64,000 nt of DNA from an uncultured Paenibacillaceae bacterium (GTDB lineage Bacteria; Bacillota; Bacilli; Paenibacillales; K13): NCBI GenBank assembly GCA_913056365.1, contig CAJXLT010000002.1, positions 62,001 through 126,000 on the forward strand, read 5' to 3'. The position numbers were made by a program, and so were the translations under genes. The stretch's first letter is position 1, and each line of letters begins with the position of its first letter. This document shows positions 19,520 through 28,630 of the stretch, one piece after another. Below the pieces are notes generated by a model. That model ran no database searches. It saw only the letters and a list, made by a program, of their open reading frames with translations, and had not been told where the DNA came from.

Positions 19520-20326
19520 TTATTGCGCGCCATCCTGAAACATTAACATCATCTCATCCAAATGCTTGAACATCGTCGCGAACAGATCCTGGAACAGAAA
19601 AGCAAAACCTGGCACCATTATGAACAATAAGAACAGCCCCACCATGAGCTTAACAGGCAAACCAATAACGAAGATGTTAAATTGAGGTGATGTTCTTGCC
19701 AGCATCCCAAGCGCGACATCGACGAGAAACAAGGAGACGATCATAGGCGCCACTAATTGGAAGGCAAGATAGAACGCTGATACGAACGCCTGTACCAAAA
19801 ACGTGCTCAAGTTGCCGTTAGCGATTGTCCGAAATAATGAATCAGAGACTATAGGGAGATACGTATAGCTGTCCATAATCCCCTTCAACAAGTAGTGATG
19901 ACCATTCAATGCCAGAAAAAGCAATATCGCAATGAAAAACTTGAAATTACCCGTAATTGGACTCTGGGCACCTGTCATCGGGTCCATGACGTTCGCAATC
20001 CCCAGCCCCATCTGCGTATCCACGAATGAGCCAGCAATCTGAACGACTGAGAAAAACAAATAAGCGGTAAATCCGTAAAGCAAACCAATCAGTACTTCCT
20101 TCACCACGAGCAGTACATAGGCAGTATCAATCGGCGGCATCGTTTCGATCGGCATTGCCATGAACGTAATCAACGAGACGAATACAGACATTCCTATCTT
20201 AAATGGCAACGGCACACCCCGTGTTGAAAACACTGGAGCAGTGACAAAAAAAGCCGTGATTCGACAGAGAACCAACAAAAAAATAGGAAGAATCTGCAGG
20301 ACCTGATCCATGAACCCCAGTTCCAT
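19520..20326 (-). CDS. fliR: flagellar export gate protein FliR
   Basis: Membrane protein of the FliPQR export channel. 268 residues with about six hydrophobic segments and typical FliR patches: LCRITAFFVTAPVFSTRG, GSFVDTQMGLGIANVMDP and LARTSPQFNIFVIGLPVKL. Follows fliQ by 12 bp in the canonical fliPQR-flhB order. Confidence 0.97.
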   Translation of the reverse strand: MELGFMDQVLQILPIFLLVLCRITAFFVTAPVFSTRGVPLPFKIGMSVFVSLITFMAMPIETMPPIDTAYVLLVVKEVLIGLLYGFTAYLFFSVVQIAGSFVDTQMGLGIANVMDPMTGAQSPITGNFKFFIAILLFLALNGHHYLLKGIMDSYTYLPIVSDSLFRTIANGNLSTFLVQAFVSAFYLAFQLVAPMIVSLFLVDVALGMLARTSPQFNIFVIGLPVKLMVGLFLLFIMVPGFAFLFQDLFATMFKHLDEMMLMFQDGAQ

Positions 20327-20338
20327 TCTTCAACCAAC

Positions 20339-20608
20339 CTAACCTATGAATTTATACAGATTCAGAAATAAATTCTCTGTAAAATCCACTATAGTAGAAA
20401 CCATCCAAGGTCCAAACAGAAAAACCGAAATCAACACAGCTAGAATCTTAGGTATAAACGCTAGCGTCTGTTCCTGAATTTGCGTGGTCGCTTGGAATAT
20501 ACTGACTGCAAGACCTACAATGAGCGCAACCAGCATGAGCGGTACACTCAGTTTGAGAATGACATACACCGTTTCGCCGGCCAAATGAATGACTTCATCC
20601 GTACTCAT
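20339..20608 (-). CDS. fliQ: flagellar export gate protein FliQ
   Basis: 89-residue channel subunit with two membrane helices. Family segments: VIHLAGETVYVILKLSVPLM, GLAVSIFQATTQIQEQTL and FIPKILAVLISVFLFGPWM. Normal length; sits between fliP and fliR. Confidence 0.97.
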   Translation of the reverse strand: MSTDEVIHLAGETVYVILKLSVPLMLVALIVGLAVSIFQATTQIQEQTLAFIPKILAVLISVFLFGPWMVSTIVDFTENLFLNLYKFIG

Positions 20609-20622
20609 TGCTTACCTCCCCG

Positions 20623-21294
20623 TCATGTCTGAAAGCTTAACAGCAAAGATTTCACGACCAGATGCCAGCCATCTACTAATATGAATAACAGAATCTTGAA
20701 CGGCAGTGAGATCATAACCGGAGGAAGCATCATCATCCCCATAGACATCAATACACTCGCGATGACCATGTCAATGACTAGGAACGGAATGAAGATGACA
20801 AATCCCATGTTAAAGGCTGTCTTCAACTCGCTAATGGCAAATGCAGGGATTAGCGCTGTCAGTGGAATATCTTGAATATCCGTCGGATTATCCGCTTGGC
20901 TATATTCCAAGAACAACTCCAAATCCTTCGGTCGCGTCTGCTTCGCCATGAATTCCTTCAACGGCATGATCGCTCTATCCAGAGCTTCCTGCTGTGTAAT
21001 CTCGCCTTGTGCCAACGGTTGAAAGGATGTTTCATTCATCTCACCGAACGTTGGCGCCATGACGAAGAAAGTTAAGAACATAGCCAATCCTATAATAACC
21101 TGATTCGGAGGCATCGACTGCGTAGCAAGTGCAGTACGCACAAATCCTAGTACGATGACGATTCGTGTGAAGCTGGTCATCATGACCAGAATGGCTGGCG
21201 CGATGCTGAGCACAGTGATTAACAATATAATCGTAATTGTGCTTGACGGCTCAACGCCAGGAATATCAGGGAGTACAGCTAGTCCCTTAATCAT
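20623..21294 (-). CDS. fliP: flagellar export gate protein FliP
   Basis: Core subunit of the export channel. 223 residues with four hydrophobic segments. Conserved stretches include MMTSFTRIVIVLGFVRTAL, FLTFFVMAPTFGEMN, LTALIPAFAISELKTAF and FLVIDMVIASVLMSMGMMML. The N-terminal segment is hydrophobic and may serve as a signal sequence, as in other FliP. It overlaps fliO by 8 bp. Confidence 0.97.
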   Translation of the reverse strand: MIKGLAVLPDIPGVEPSSTITIILLITVLSIAPAILVMMTSFTRIVIVLGFVRTALATQSMPPNQVIIGLAMFLTFFVMAPTFGEMNETSFQPLAQGEITQQEALDRAIMPLKEFMAKQTRPKDLELFLEYSQADNPTDIQDIPLTALIPAFAISELKTAFNMGFVIFIPFLVIDMVIASVLMSMGMMMLPPVMISLPFKILLFILVDGWHLVVKSLLLSFQT

Positions 21295-21808
21295 TGCGTG
21301 TATCCTCCTGAAGCAATTGCTCGATTCGACGATTACGATCTGTTACTTGATTCATCTGCTTCGCGATAAGCTCCTCGAATGAATCATTCTGCCCGGAAGC
21401 TGCAGATTGTTGTTGATCACTACTGTGAGAAGATCGGCGCCGGAACAAATTCGATAACGGGAAGGGCTGCCGCTCTTGCTCTATCTTCAATCTTGCTTTG
21501 ATAGCTGCGATTTCTTCCACACTATCTATTCTCTGCATCAACTGGATATCTTCGCCCACGCCAATGAGATAGAGGGAATGGCCGACTTCTATCAATTGCA
21601 CTGACTTGCCGGGCGCGACTGTGATGACTGACAGCAAGTCCATACCTTGCGTAGATTGCCACGCCCTATTCTTCTGTGCTAGAAACTTGATCAGTACGAC
21701 TATGCAGACGATGATCACTAACAGGACAAACAGCACCCATATAAAGTTCAGGATATAAGAAGGAGAGCTCATCGTAGTGATTGTCCCAAATACCGAACCG
21801 CCACTCAT
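21287..21808 (-). CDS. fliO: flagellar biosynthetic protein FliO (FliZ)
   Basis: 173 residues. One transmembrane helix (about 20-43) is followed by the FliO domain (MDLLSVITVAPGKSVQLIEV, YLIGVGEDIQLMQRI) and a charged C-terminal tail of about 70 residues. FliO helps assemble the FliP ring. Position between cheY and fliP matches fliZ of B. subtilis. The start ATG shares one base with the cheY stop (TAATG). Confidence 0.9.
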   Translation of the reverse strand: MSGGSVFGTITTMSSPSYILNFIWVLFVLLVIIVCIVVLIKFLAQKNRAWQSTQGMDLLSVITVAPGKSVQLIEVGHSLYLIGVGEDIQLMQRIDSVEEIAAIKARLKIEQERQPFPLSNLFRRRSSHSSDQQQSAASGQNDSFEELIAKQMNQVTDRNRRIEQLLQEDTRND

Positions 21809-22170
21809 TACCCCATCGTCTTCTTAATGGCCTCGATAACACGATCGGCCTGGAACGGCTTCACGATGAAATCCTTCGCTCCTGCCTGAATCGCATCAAT
21901 GACCATTGCTTGCTGTCCCATCGCTGAACACATGATCACCTTCGCGTTCCCGTCTATCTTCTTGATTTCCTTCAGTGCTGTAATGCCGTCCATCTCAGGC
22001 ATCGTGATATCCATCGTGACGAGATCGGGCTTGAGCTCCTTGAACTTCTCGATGGCTACTGCCCCGTCACTTGCTTCGCCAACAACTTCATAACCGTTCT
22101 TCGTCAATATGTCCTTAATCATCATTCGCATGAAAGCTGCATCGTCAACAACTAGAATTTTGTTCGCCAT
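21808..22170 (-). CDS. cheY: chemotaxis response regulator CheY
   Basis: Single receiver domain, 120 residues. The acidic pair is in ILVVDDAAFMR, the phospho-acceptor is D54 in TMDITMPEMDG, the switch Ser in VIMCSAMGQQ and Lys in DFIVKPFQADRV. In B. subtilis phosphorylated CheY binds FliM to promote smooth swimming; direction of effect here is not visible. Located between fliY and fliO. Confidence 0.98.
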   Translation of the reverse strand: MANKILVVDDAAFMRMMIKDILTKNGYEVVGEASDGAVAIEKFKELKPDLVTMDITMPEMDGITALKEIKKIDGNAKVIMCSAMGQQAMVIDAIQAGAKDFIVKPFQADRVIEAIKKTMG

Positions 22171-22201
22171 AATCCCTTATCCTCCTACGTTTTGTGTTCG
22201 A

Positions 22202-23452
22202 TTATTGTATTTTTTGCATGCGATCCGCTTGGCTGATAATATCTGTTACGCGAACGCCGAAATTCTCATCGATGACAACGACTTCCCCTTTGGCAATAAG
22301 CTTGTTATTCACCAAAATATCAACAGGTTCACCAGCCAGCTTGTCTAACTCGATGATAGAGCCTTGTGAAAGCTCTAGTATATCCTTCACCTGCCGCTTC
22401 GTCCTGCCAAGCTCTACCGTTACCTTCAGCGGAATATCTAACAGCATATTCAGATTCGGGTCTTCCGCGTACACAGATGGACTGTCCGTGAAGTTCGCAT
22501 ATTGCACAGGCTGCACGTTCACATTGCGGCCTTGCTGCATATTCCCGTAACCAGCCGGGGGATAGGCGGCGGCAGGCTGCCCTTGCGGCATCGCCGGCTG
22601 CTGATAAGGAGCAGGCGGCGGCGCGGATTGCGCTCCTGCGGCAGGCTGTTGCGGCGGCGCAACAGGCGGTGCTTGAGGTGCTGGCGCTGGTGCTTCAGCT
22701 GCGCCAATGTTCGCCTGATCAGGTGAAGCAGCTTGCGCTGTCGCATCCTCTGGTGCCGAATCGCCTCCTCCCATTAGTAACTGAATCATGTTCTTGGCGA
22801 ATGGCACAGGCAATAACTGCATAATGCTAGAATCTATCAAATCGCCGATTATGAGGCGAAACGATACTTTAATATACACATCTTCATGTGGAAGCGTAGC
22901 AGTGTCCGACGGATCTGAGAAATTCAACACATCGATACCTGGTGGTGATATGTTGACGAAACGATTGAAGATCGTGGACATGGAAGTAGCGGACGAGCCC
23001 ATCATTTGATTCATCGCTTCTTGCACAGCGCTGACATGAATTTCATTAAGCTCTCCATCCGTATTCGTCCCGTCCCCGCCCAACATTAGATCAGCAATAA
23101 CTTTGGCATCCTCAGTGCGAATGACAAGCAGGTTAATCCCTTCGAAACCGTCAACATAGTTCACATGGACAGCAACGTGCGGTTGTGGAAACTCGCTTTC
23201 CAATTCAGAATGCGCTACAACAGATACGACAGGTGTTGTAATATCCACCTTCTTGCCAAGCAGCGTGGACAAGGCCGTGGCTGCACTGCCGAAAGTAATA
23301 TTACCAATCTCTCCAAGCGCATCCTGTTCCAGACCGTCCAAATAGTCGGCAACATCTGTCGGACCTTGTTCAGCAGCAGGTGTGCTGTCATCCGAAGATT
23401 GCTTCAGCAGCGCATCAATCTCTTCTTGTGATAAATAATCCTTACTCATCAT
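22202..23452 (-). CDS. fliY: flagellar switch phosphatase FliY (CheC/FliN fusion)
   Basis: C-ring switch protein that also dephosphorylates CheY-P. The N-terminus (KDYLSQEEIDALL) resembles the FliM CheY-binding peptide. The middle holds two CheC-type motifs (DALGEIGNITFGSAATALST and AVQEAMNQMMGSSATSMST). A long Ala-, Pro- and Gln-rich linker (about 235-320) leads to a C-terminal FliN/SpoA domain (LDIPLKVTVELGRTKRQVKD). 416 residues from the ATG after GAGGAGG; the frame opens 36 codons earlier. It overlaps fliM by 11 bp. Confidence 0.97.
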   Translation of the reverse strand: MMSKDYLSQEEIDALLKQSSDDSTPAAEQGPTDVADYLDGLEQDALGEIGNITFGSAATALSTLLGKKVDITTPVVSVVAHSELESEFPQPHVAVHVNYVDGFEGINLLVIRTEDAKVIADLMLGGDGTNTDGELNEIHVSAVQEAMNQMMGSSATSMSTIFNRFVNISPPGIDVLNFSDPSDTATLPHEDVYIKVSFRLIIGDLIDSSIMQLLPVPFAKNMIQLLMGGGDSAPEDATAQAASPDQANIGAAEAPAPAPQAPPVAPPQQPAAGAQSAPPPAPYQQPAMPQGQPAAAYPPAGYGNMQQGRNVNVQPVQYANFTDSPSVYAEDPNLNMLLDIPLKVTVELGRTKRQVKDILELSQGSIIELDKLAGEPVDILVNNKLIAKGEVVVIDENFGVRVTDIISQADRMQKIQ

Positions 23453-24440
23453 ATTCGTCCTCCTCTTCCGCGATTGCATCCACAAGTTTGACCGCCATCT
23501 TGTTCCGGGCTTCACCGGGAGTTCCGATGAACTTCCGCTTCTCCCCGATTTTGATGTCAAGTCCGTTCCCCACCGGCTTATTCAGCTTGATGACATCTCC
23601 GGCAGTCAAGTGCAGAAATTCATGAACGGAAATCGTGGAGCTGCCTAGCTCTGCGATAATAGGGAGCTGCGCTTTCTGTACACGCTTCTCCAGCGCATCC
23701 ACCTCTTCGGGAGCACGGCTTTTCTTCTGGGAAACGAACCAATGATGAACCGATAGCTTGGACATAATCGGCTCGATGACTACATGCGGGATACATAGGT
23801 TAATCATCCCCGTCGTATCTCCGATCTTCGTGCTGAGAGATATGAGTGCAATCGTTTCGTTCGGCGACACAATCTGCATAAACTGCGGATTCGTCTCCAG
23901 CGCTTCCATTCTCGGTTCAATATCGAGCACTGTTTTCCAAGCTTCCTGCAAGCTCCCGAAGGCACGATTGAAAACCCGCTCCAGCACGATTGTTTCGATT
24001 TCAGTTAAAGAACCGACTTTGTTGGGAGTGGAACCCACGCCTCCAAGCAACCGGTCTAGCATAGCGTAGGCAATATTCGGGTGAACCTCCAGCACCATGC
24101 GTCCTTCTAACGGCTCCGCTTCGAAGATGTTCAGTATCGTCATCTTCGGAATGGAGCGAATAAATTCATCATAGGGCAATTGCTCTACTTGAACAACATG
24201 AATTTGCACAAAAGTCCTCAGCTGAGCGCTGAAAAAAGTTGTTAGAAAACGCGCGAAATTCTCATGTATCCGTGTAAGACTTCGAATATGATCCTTGGAA
24301 AATCGCACTGCCCGCTTAAAATCATAAATACGGACTCGTTTCTCCGTTTCTTCCTTCTTCAGCTCCTCTGCGTCCATTTCTCCTGAAGACAGGGCCGTCA
24401 ATAAGGCATCTATTTCGTTCTGAGATAATACATCAACCAC
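23442..24440 (-). CDS. fliM: flagellar motor switch protein FliM
   Basis: C-ring protein that receives CheY-P. 332 residues: an N-terminal CheY-binding peptide (VLSQNEIDALLTAL), a middle CheC-like domain containing the signature region LLGGVGSTPNKVGSLTEIE, and a C-terminal SpoA domain (LIVG-like KLNKPVGNGLDIKIGEKRKF). B. subtilis FliM is the same length. The acidic C-terminal end (AEEEDEYDE) overlaps the fliY ribosome binding site and start. Confidence 0.97.
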   Translation of the reverse strand: MVDVLSQNEIDALLTALSSGEMDAEELKKEETEKRVRIYDFKRAVRFSKDHIRSLTRIHENFARFLTTFFSAQLRTFVQIHVVQVEQLPYDEFIRSIPKMTILNIFEAEPLEGRMVLEVHPNIAYAMLDRLLGGVGSTPNKVGSLTEIETIVLERVFNRAFGSLQEAWKTVLDIEPRMEALETNPQFMQIVSPNETIALISLSTKIGDTTGMINLCIPHVVIEPIMSKLSVHHWFVSQKKSRAPEEVDALEKRVQKAQLPIIAELGSSTISVHEFLHLTAGDVIKLNKPVGNGLDIKIGEKRKFIGTPGEARNKMAVKLVDAIAEEEDEYDE

Positions 24441-24478
24441 GATCCCTCACCCCCTACGCCGTAAAATCAATGTATGGA

Positions 24479-24964
24479 TTAAGACTGTTGCACAATAATG
24501 TCTGTGATTTCGATTTGCAAGACTTTGCCTTCTAGCAGCAAAGCATTCAGTTGATTCATCATTTTCGTGACCAGAACATCTTGTCCCTGGCTTCCTTGGA
24601 TTTCTTCCGGCATCGTATCCCGTAGGATGCGAACCGTTGTAGCCTTCACCGAAGGTTGAAGCAATTCGAATTCATGCTTCGCTTCCTCGCTGTCTAATTG
24701 AAAGGAAAAGCTTAATCTAACCACATAACTCATGTCCGCCAAATTCGTTGCAACATTGTCGAGGGGAACCGTTAGCAGCATTCGCTCCTCAGCCGATATT
24801 TGCGGTGCTTCCTCGCCTTCGAGCGTTTGCTCGATCTGCTTCTCCGGACTGGCCTGTGAGCCACCGTCATCAATCACGAAATACCATAATACAAAAGCAG
24901 CGCCCGTAATCAAGGTGATGACGACAAGGATCATGATTATCCAGGGCAACATCTTCTTAAACAT
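24479..24964 (-). CDS. fliL: flagellar basal body-associated protein FliL
   Basis: Inner-membrane protein around the stator and rod. One N-terminal transmembrane helix (about 7-29) is followed by an acidic linker and the extracytoplasmic FliL domain (VPLDNVATNLADMSYVVRLS and ending KVLQIEITDIIVQQS). 161 residues. It overlaps swrD by 8 bp and precedes fliM. Confidence 0.95.
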   Translation of the reverse strand: MFKKMLPWIIMILVVITLITGAAFVLWYFVIDDGGSQASPEKQIEQTLEGEEAPQISAEERMLLTVPLDNVATNLADMSYVVRLSFSFQLDSEEAKHEFELLQPSVKATTVRILRDTMPEEIQGSQGQDVLVTKMMNQLNALLLEGKVLQIEITDIIVQQS

Positions 24965-25184
24965 GATGATCCACTCCCTCCCCGGTTTTCACCATCGCTT
25001 GAATCGGCCCGATCGCGCGCATATAATCTTGAATCAATCGTACTACTTCGTCTACCTTCTCCAGAACATGAAACTTGTTACCGCTCACTAAGGTAATCAA
25101 TGTATCCGGCGTTGCTTCGATAGATTCGATCATTAATGCATTGACAGTAATGCGTGAATGATTCAAACGAGTCACCGTTATCAT
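24957..25184 (-). CDS. swrD: flagellar protein SwrD/FlbD
   Basis: 75 residues, FlbD family. It begins MITVTRLNHSRITVNALMIE and continues ESIEATPDTLITLVSGNKFH. In B. subtilis SwrD (YlzI) raises flagellar torque and swarming power. The ATG at 25184 lies 5 nt after GGAGG; the longer frame begins at an upstream TTG inside the same box. Same slot as in B. subtilis, between the hook gene and fliL. Confidence 0.92.
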   Translation of the reverse strand: MITVTRLNHSRITVNALMIESIEATPDTLITLVSGNKFHVLEKVDEVVRLIQDYMRAIGPIQAMVKTGEGVDHHV

Positions 25185-25207
25185 AATATCCTCCAAACAA
25201 TCGGAAT

Positions 25208-25239
25208 GCGGGATGAAGAGGCTCAGCTCTTCATCCCGA
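25208..25239 (-). other. 11-bp perfect RNA hairpin between flgG and swrD
   Basis: GGGATGAAGAG (25210-25220) and CTCTTCATCCC (25227-25237) form a perfect 11-bp stem with a 6-base loop. No T-run follows on the minus strand, so it is not a normal intrinsic terminator. It could protect mRNA ends or mark a processing site inside the operon. Confidence 0.7.
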
Positions 25240-25254
25240 ATCCATTAATTATGT

Positions 25255-26076
25255 TTATCGCTTCAAGTTAACAACTTCCTGGAGCACTTCATCAGAAGTA
25301 GTGATGATGCGGGAATTCGCTTGGAATCCGCGTTGCGCGACAATCATTTCGGTAAATTCATTGGTTAAGTCGACGTTGGACATTTCTAACTGTCCGGCAA
25401 TAATCGCACCCGATCCAGTTTCCGCAGAGCTTGCTTCACCGATTAGATCCAGTACTGCCTCTAAATCAGCATTCGTTGTTCCGCGGTACAGATTACCGCC
25501 AACTTTCTCCAAGCCTGAAGGATTCGTCACTACGACGACACCAACGCGAATGTCTGTCCCTTCTGCGTTGCCGTCCTCATCGACTGCTACAATTTCTCCA
25601 TCCTGTGCGATGGAGAATGCTGTAATTTCCTCTTCCAGCGTTATGACACCGCCGTCAGCATCCAATACGAACATGCCGTCAGCGTTGACCAGATTGCGGT
25701 TGGCATCCAGTGTGAAGTTGCCTGCGCGCGTCAGAAGCGCCTGTTCCCCGTCAGCATTCGGCGCAACTGCGAAGAAGCCGTCGCCATCAATACGCAGGTC
25801 AGTCGGGACATTCGTCGTCATTGCACTGCCCGGTGTGTGAATCGTATCGATAGACGCAATCGTTACCCCAAGCCCTACTTGCTTCGCATTGACACCGCCG
25901 TTATCGTCTGTTGGCGCTGTAACACCGGATATCTTCTGACTTAAGATATCCTTGAACATGACACGACCAGCCTTGAAGCCGGCTGTGTTCACATTAGCGA
26001 TATTGTTACCAATGACATCTAGCTTCGTTTGAAATCCACGCATTCCTGAAATGCCTGAGTATAATGATCTTAACAT
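25255..26076 (-). CDS. flgG: flagellar hook/rod protein of the FlgE/FlgG family
   Basis: An axial flagellar protein. The N-terminal rod signature MLRSLYSGISGMRGFQTKLD, VIGNNIANVNTAGFKAGRV and the C-terminal helix (SNVDLTNEFTEMIVAQRGFQ, then NSRIITTSDEVLQ) frame a beta-rich centre (DLRIDGDGFFAV, LTRAGNFTLDANRNLVNADG). 273 residues from the ATG after ACAGGAGGA; the frame opens 27 codons upstream. Such proteins are usually named FlgG. The gene in this slot in B. subtilis (264 residues) is the hook protein FlgE, so it may well be the hook subunit. Confidence 0.93.
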   Translation of the reverse strand: MLRSLYSGISGMRGFQTKLDVIGNNIANVNTAGFKAGRVMFKDILSQKISGVTAPTDDNGGVNAKQVGLGVTIASIDTIHTPGSAMTTNVPTDLRIDGDGFFAVAPNADGEQALLTRAGNFTLDANRNLVNADGMFVLDADGGVITLEEEITAFSIAQDGEIVAVDEDGNAEGTDIRVGVVVVTNPSGLEKVGGNLYRGTTNADLEAVLDLIGEASSAETGSGAIIAGQLEMSNVDLTNEFTEMIVAQRGFQANSRIITTSDEVLQEVVNLKR

Positions 26077-26189
26077 GCGGGTTCCTCCTGTTCTTTTTCG
26101 TCTTATAGTTGACGAATTCCTTCTTTTTGTGTCGAATGACTGCTTCAGTCGCTCCACAAGTCACGGGCCTCCTGTATGGTCCAGCCCTT

Positions 26190-26570
26190 CTATTCGACGA
26201 TTACTGCGCTATCAATCTGTGTGAATACGTTATCCTTCATAGCTGTGCCGCTTAACGCGGTAATGACGGTCCGGCTCTTCACATTGACGATAAAGGCTAA
26301 GTCCTTCATAAACAACAGAGAGTCTTTGGCTCCCTTCTGCTCCGCTTTGTCAACAGCATTGCTTAACTTCACAAGCTGCTCCGGCTGTAGCCGAATGCCG
26401 CGTTGTTCAAGCCGTTGCTCGGCGTGATTGCTGAATGTTAGCAATCGCTGCTCCAACATCTTGCTGAAGGAAGTAGACGGATTGCTGTTGGACGCCGTCT
26501 GTTTGCCGGTTGTCTGACCTACGGGCGCTACTCGCCCGGCTACATAGGGTTGGAATTGAACCGGCTTCAT
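26190..26570 (-). CDS. conserved flagellar operon protein (TIGR02530-type)
   Basis: 126 residues. The Ser- and Asn-rich N-terminus precedes a conserved core: FSKMLEQ, LTFSNHAEQRLEQRGI, LSNAVDKAEQKGAKDSLLFM and FIVNVKSRTVITALS, ending MKDNVFTQIDSAVIVE. This matches the small flagellar operon protein family found between flgD and flgE in Firmicutes. The exact role is unknown; hook assembly is likely from position. It overlaps flgD by 4 bp. Confidence 0.9.
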   Translation of the reverse strand: MKPVQFQPYVAGRVAPVGQTTGKQTASNSNPSTSFSKMLEQRLLTFSNHAEQRLEQRGIRLQPEQLVKLSNAVDKAEQKGAKDSLLFMKDLAFIVNVKSRTVITALSGTAMKDNVFTQIDSAVIVE

Positions 26571-27097
26571 GGTGTCTCACCCGTATTTGGCGAATCGCCC
26601 TCTTGCTCTGGCACCTCATCTTCCGGCGGGCTCTCACCATCCTCTTCACCCGGATCTGTCGGATCGGATTGCCCCGGCTCCGTCACTCGAACGATGTCGT
26701 CAATCGGAATTGCCATATCCCCGACCTTGGCGAATTGCATACCGTTATCGAACAAGATGGCATCTACTACGCCATACACCTCAATAATCGACTCACCATC
26801 TGTATCGGCATCTAACCAAGATACTTCCTTCCCAATTAGATCGGATGAAATACCGAGAGATTGACGAAGCGCGCCGATTTCATTAGACATATTCATCAAT
26901 TGCTCCACGGAACTAAACTGCGCCATCTGTGCAATGAATTCTCTGTCCTGTAACGGCTGGCTCGGATCTTGGTTTTGCAGCTGTGTAAGTAAGATTTTCA
27001 GAAATTCGTCCTTACCCAGTGTGTCGTTTGATTTTTTCTCATCTACGGACATCGGCATATTCTGCGAACTGTATACTGGCCACATTGGACCGCTCAA
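26567..27097 (-). CDS. flgD: flagellar hook capping protein FlgD, with acidic tail
   Basis: Scaffold needed to polymerise the hook. Core signature: LGKDEFLKILLTQLQNQDPS, then REFIAQMAQFSSVEQLMNM, followed by the FlgD beta part (SDLIGKEVSWLDADT, DIVRVTEPG). The last 35 residues are a Pro- and Glu/Asp-rich tail not expected in the short Bacillus protein. About 176 residues from a TTG codon 8 nt after GGGAGG; a GTG three codons earlier and an ATG four codons later are alternatives. Confidence 0.95.
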   Translation of the reverse strand: MSGPMWPVYSSQNMPMSVDEKKSNDTLGKDEFLKILLTQLQNQDPSQPLQDREFIAQMAQFSSVEQLMNMSNEIGALRQSLGISSDLIGKEVSWLDADTDGESIIEVYGVVDAILFDNGMQFAKVGDMAIPIDDIVRVTEPGQSDPTDPGEEDGESPPEDEVPEQEGDSPNTGETP

Positions 27098-27125
27098 TCT
27101 TCTCACCTCCCGACTCTGCTGTCTG

Positions 27126-28592
27126 CTATGCCGTTACTTCGAATGAAGTTCCGCTTCGCAGCCACGTTGATTGTGCACTTTCCTCTAACGCTGCGTCCAA
27201 GCTGTCATCCCAATCTCCATATCCAGCCGACTTGTTCTGTTGCGGTCGTTGGAATTGTTGAGACGGATCACGGTCACGCTGATCCTGGAAGAAAGCTGAT
27301 GCTGATGAATTGTGCGTCACCTCTAACTTCTCAACCTGAATGCCTTGGTTTTGCAATGAGGCTCGAAGTTGGGAAAGCTGGCTGTCCAGCAACTCTCTGC
27401 CGACGAATGTGTCAGCAATGAATTGCGCAGTTAACTGACCGTTTACCATAGCTAGCTTCACTGTCACTTGTCCCAGATGCTCTGGCATCAAAGTGATTTT
27501 GGCCTCACTGAAGCCGTCTCCCTTCTGGAAGGAAAGCTGCTTCACCATCAGATCGCCCATGTCCTTAGCTAGTTGACTAGCATGCACAACAGGTGCTGCT
27601 GGTTTAGCTGCTTCTGCTGTCATTGCAGGCTTCACATCGTGGGCAGTAGTCAGCGGTTGACTCGCTTCCTCTTGTGTCAGCTGCGTATGCAACACCGATT
27701 CACTGCCAGCAACAGGGGTCGATTGTACTGCCTGTTGCATGAACGGTTGCCGGCTCCACGTTGCCGATCCTTGCAGATCTACAATCGAAATGCGAGGCAG
27801 AGCGCTTTGTCCGTCACGTGCGGGCTGACTGCTCTGAGCAGCAACTCCTTGCATTCCCGATACTTGCTTCTCTGCAGACAGGTTATCCGCATTGCCTCTG
27901 CGAATTATAGCAGCATGTTCTGCTGAATGACTCCCAGAATCGATCTGCATGAATTTCCCTAGCATCTGATGCAGCTCTGGAATCGACTTGGCCGCATGCT
28001 CCAGCACAGGCATAATGACTTTCTGCAATGCAGATTGCAAACCTTGCAGCTGTTGATTGCCTGATTGCGTTGCTGCTGCACGATCCAACCATTGAACCAA
28101 TGCCATAAGCTTGCTCAAGCTTTCATTCGTTTCGCCATCCATCAACGCCATCGCAGAACGATCACCGCCTGCACCAGCCGTCTCACCCATAGCTTGCTGT
28201 AACTGCATAACCTGCGCCATCCAATTAGCAATCACCGGCAATCCGAGCAGTGCGTCAACCGGGTTCTCGCCAGTCTCTGCTGTATACTGCATCAACAATT
28301 GTTCCAGCTGCGCTAACGCATCTTCAATTTCCGCATCAGTCATGGTCAATTCAATCTGCTGATCGGATTCACTGCCAAGCATGTTGACTGCAAGCATGGC
28401 GAGCAAGCTGTTGCCAGCAACCGATGCTTCGGCGCTCTCTCCTTCTTGACTGCCAAGAATGTTGCCGAGCAAAGCTGCAAATCCACCTGCAGTACCTTTG
28501 CTTCCAGATGCTTGTCCTTGTGATCCGTTGACCATACCTGATACAGCAGCTGCACCACCTGACAGCATAGCTCCATGAATCATCATCGTCAT
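27126..28592 (-). CDS. fliK: flagellar hook-length control protein FliK
   Basis: Measures hook length and triggers the FlhB switch. 488 residues: a long Gln-, Ala- and Ser-rich N-terminal ruler region, then the conserved C-terminal domain (about 340-440) with AKITLMPEHLGQVTVKLAMV, AQFIADTFVGRELLDSQLSQ and LRASLQNQGIQVEKLEV. The start is the ATG 11 nt after AAAGGAGG; the longest frame begins four codons earlier at a GTG lying on the box itself. Sits between the MotE-like gene and flgD. Confidence 0.93.
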   Translation of the reverse strand: MTMMIHGAMLSGGAAAVSGMVNGSQGQASGSKGTAGGFAALLGNILGSQEGESAEASVAGNSLLAMLAVNMLGSESDQQIELTMTDAEIEDALAQLEQLLMQYTAETGENPVDALLGLPVIANWMAQVMQLQQAMGETAGAGGDRSAMALMDGETNESLSKLMALVQWLDRAAATQSGNQQLQGLQSALQKVIMPVLEHAAKSIPELHQMLGKFMQIDSGSHSAEHAAIIRRGNADNLSAEKQVSGMQGVAAQSSQPARDGQSALPRISIVDLQGSATWSRQPFMQQAVQSTPVAGSESVLHTQLTQEEASQPLTTAHDVKPAMTAEAAKPAAPVVHASQLAKDMGDLMVKQLSFQKGDGFSEAKITLMPEHLGQVTVKLAMVNGQLTAQFIADTFVGRELLDSQLSQLRASLQNQGIQVEKLEVTHNSSASAFFQDQRDRDPSQQFQRPQQNKSAGYGDWDDSLDAALEESAQSTWLRSGTSFEVTA

Positions 28593-28630
28593 ATTTGTGT
28601 TCACCTCCTTTCAATGGAGTACGAGATCCA

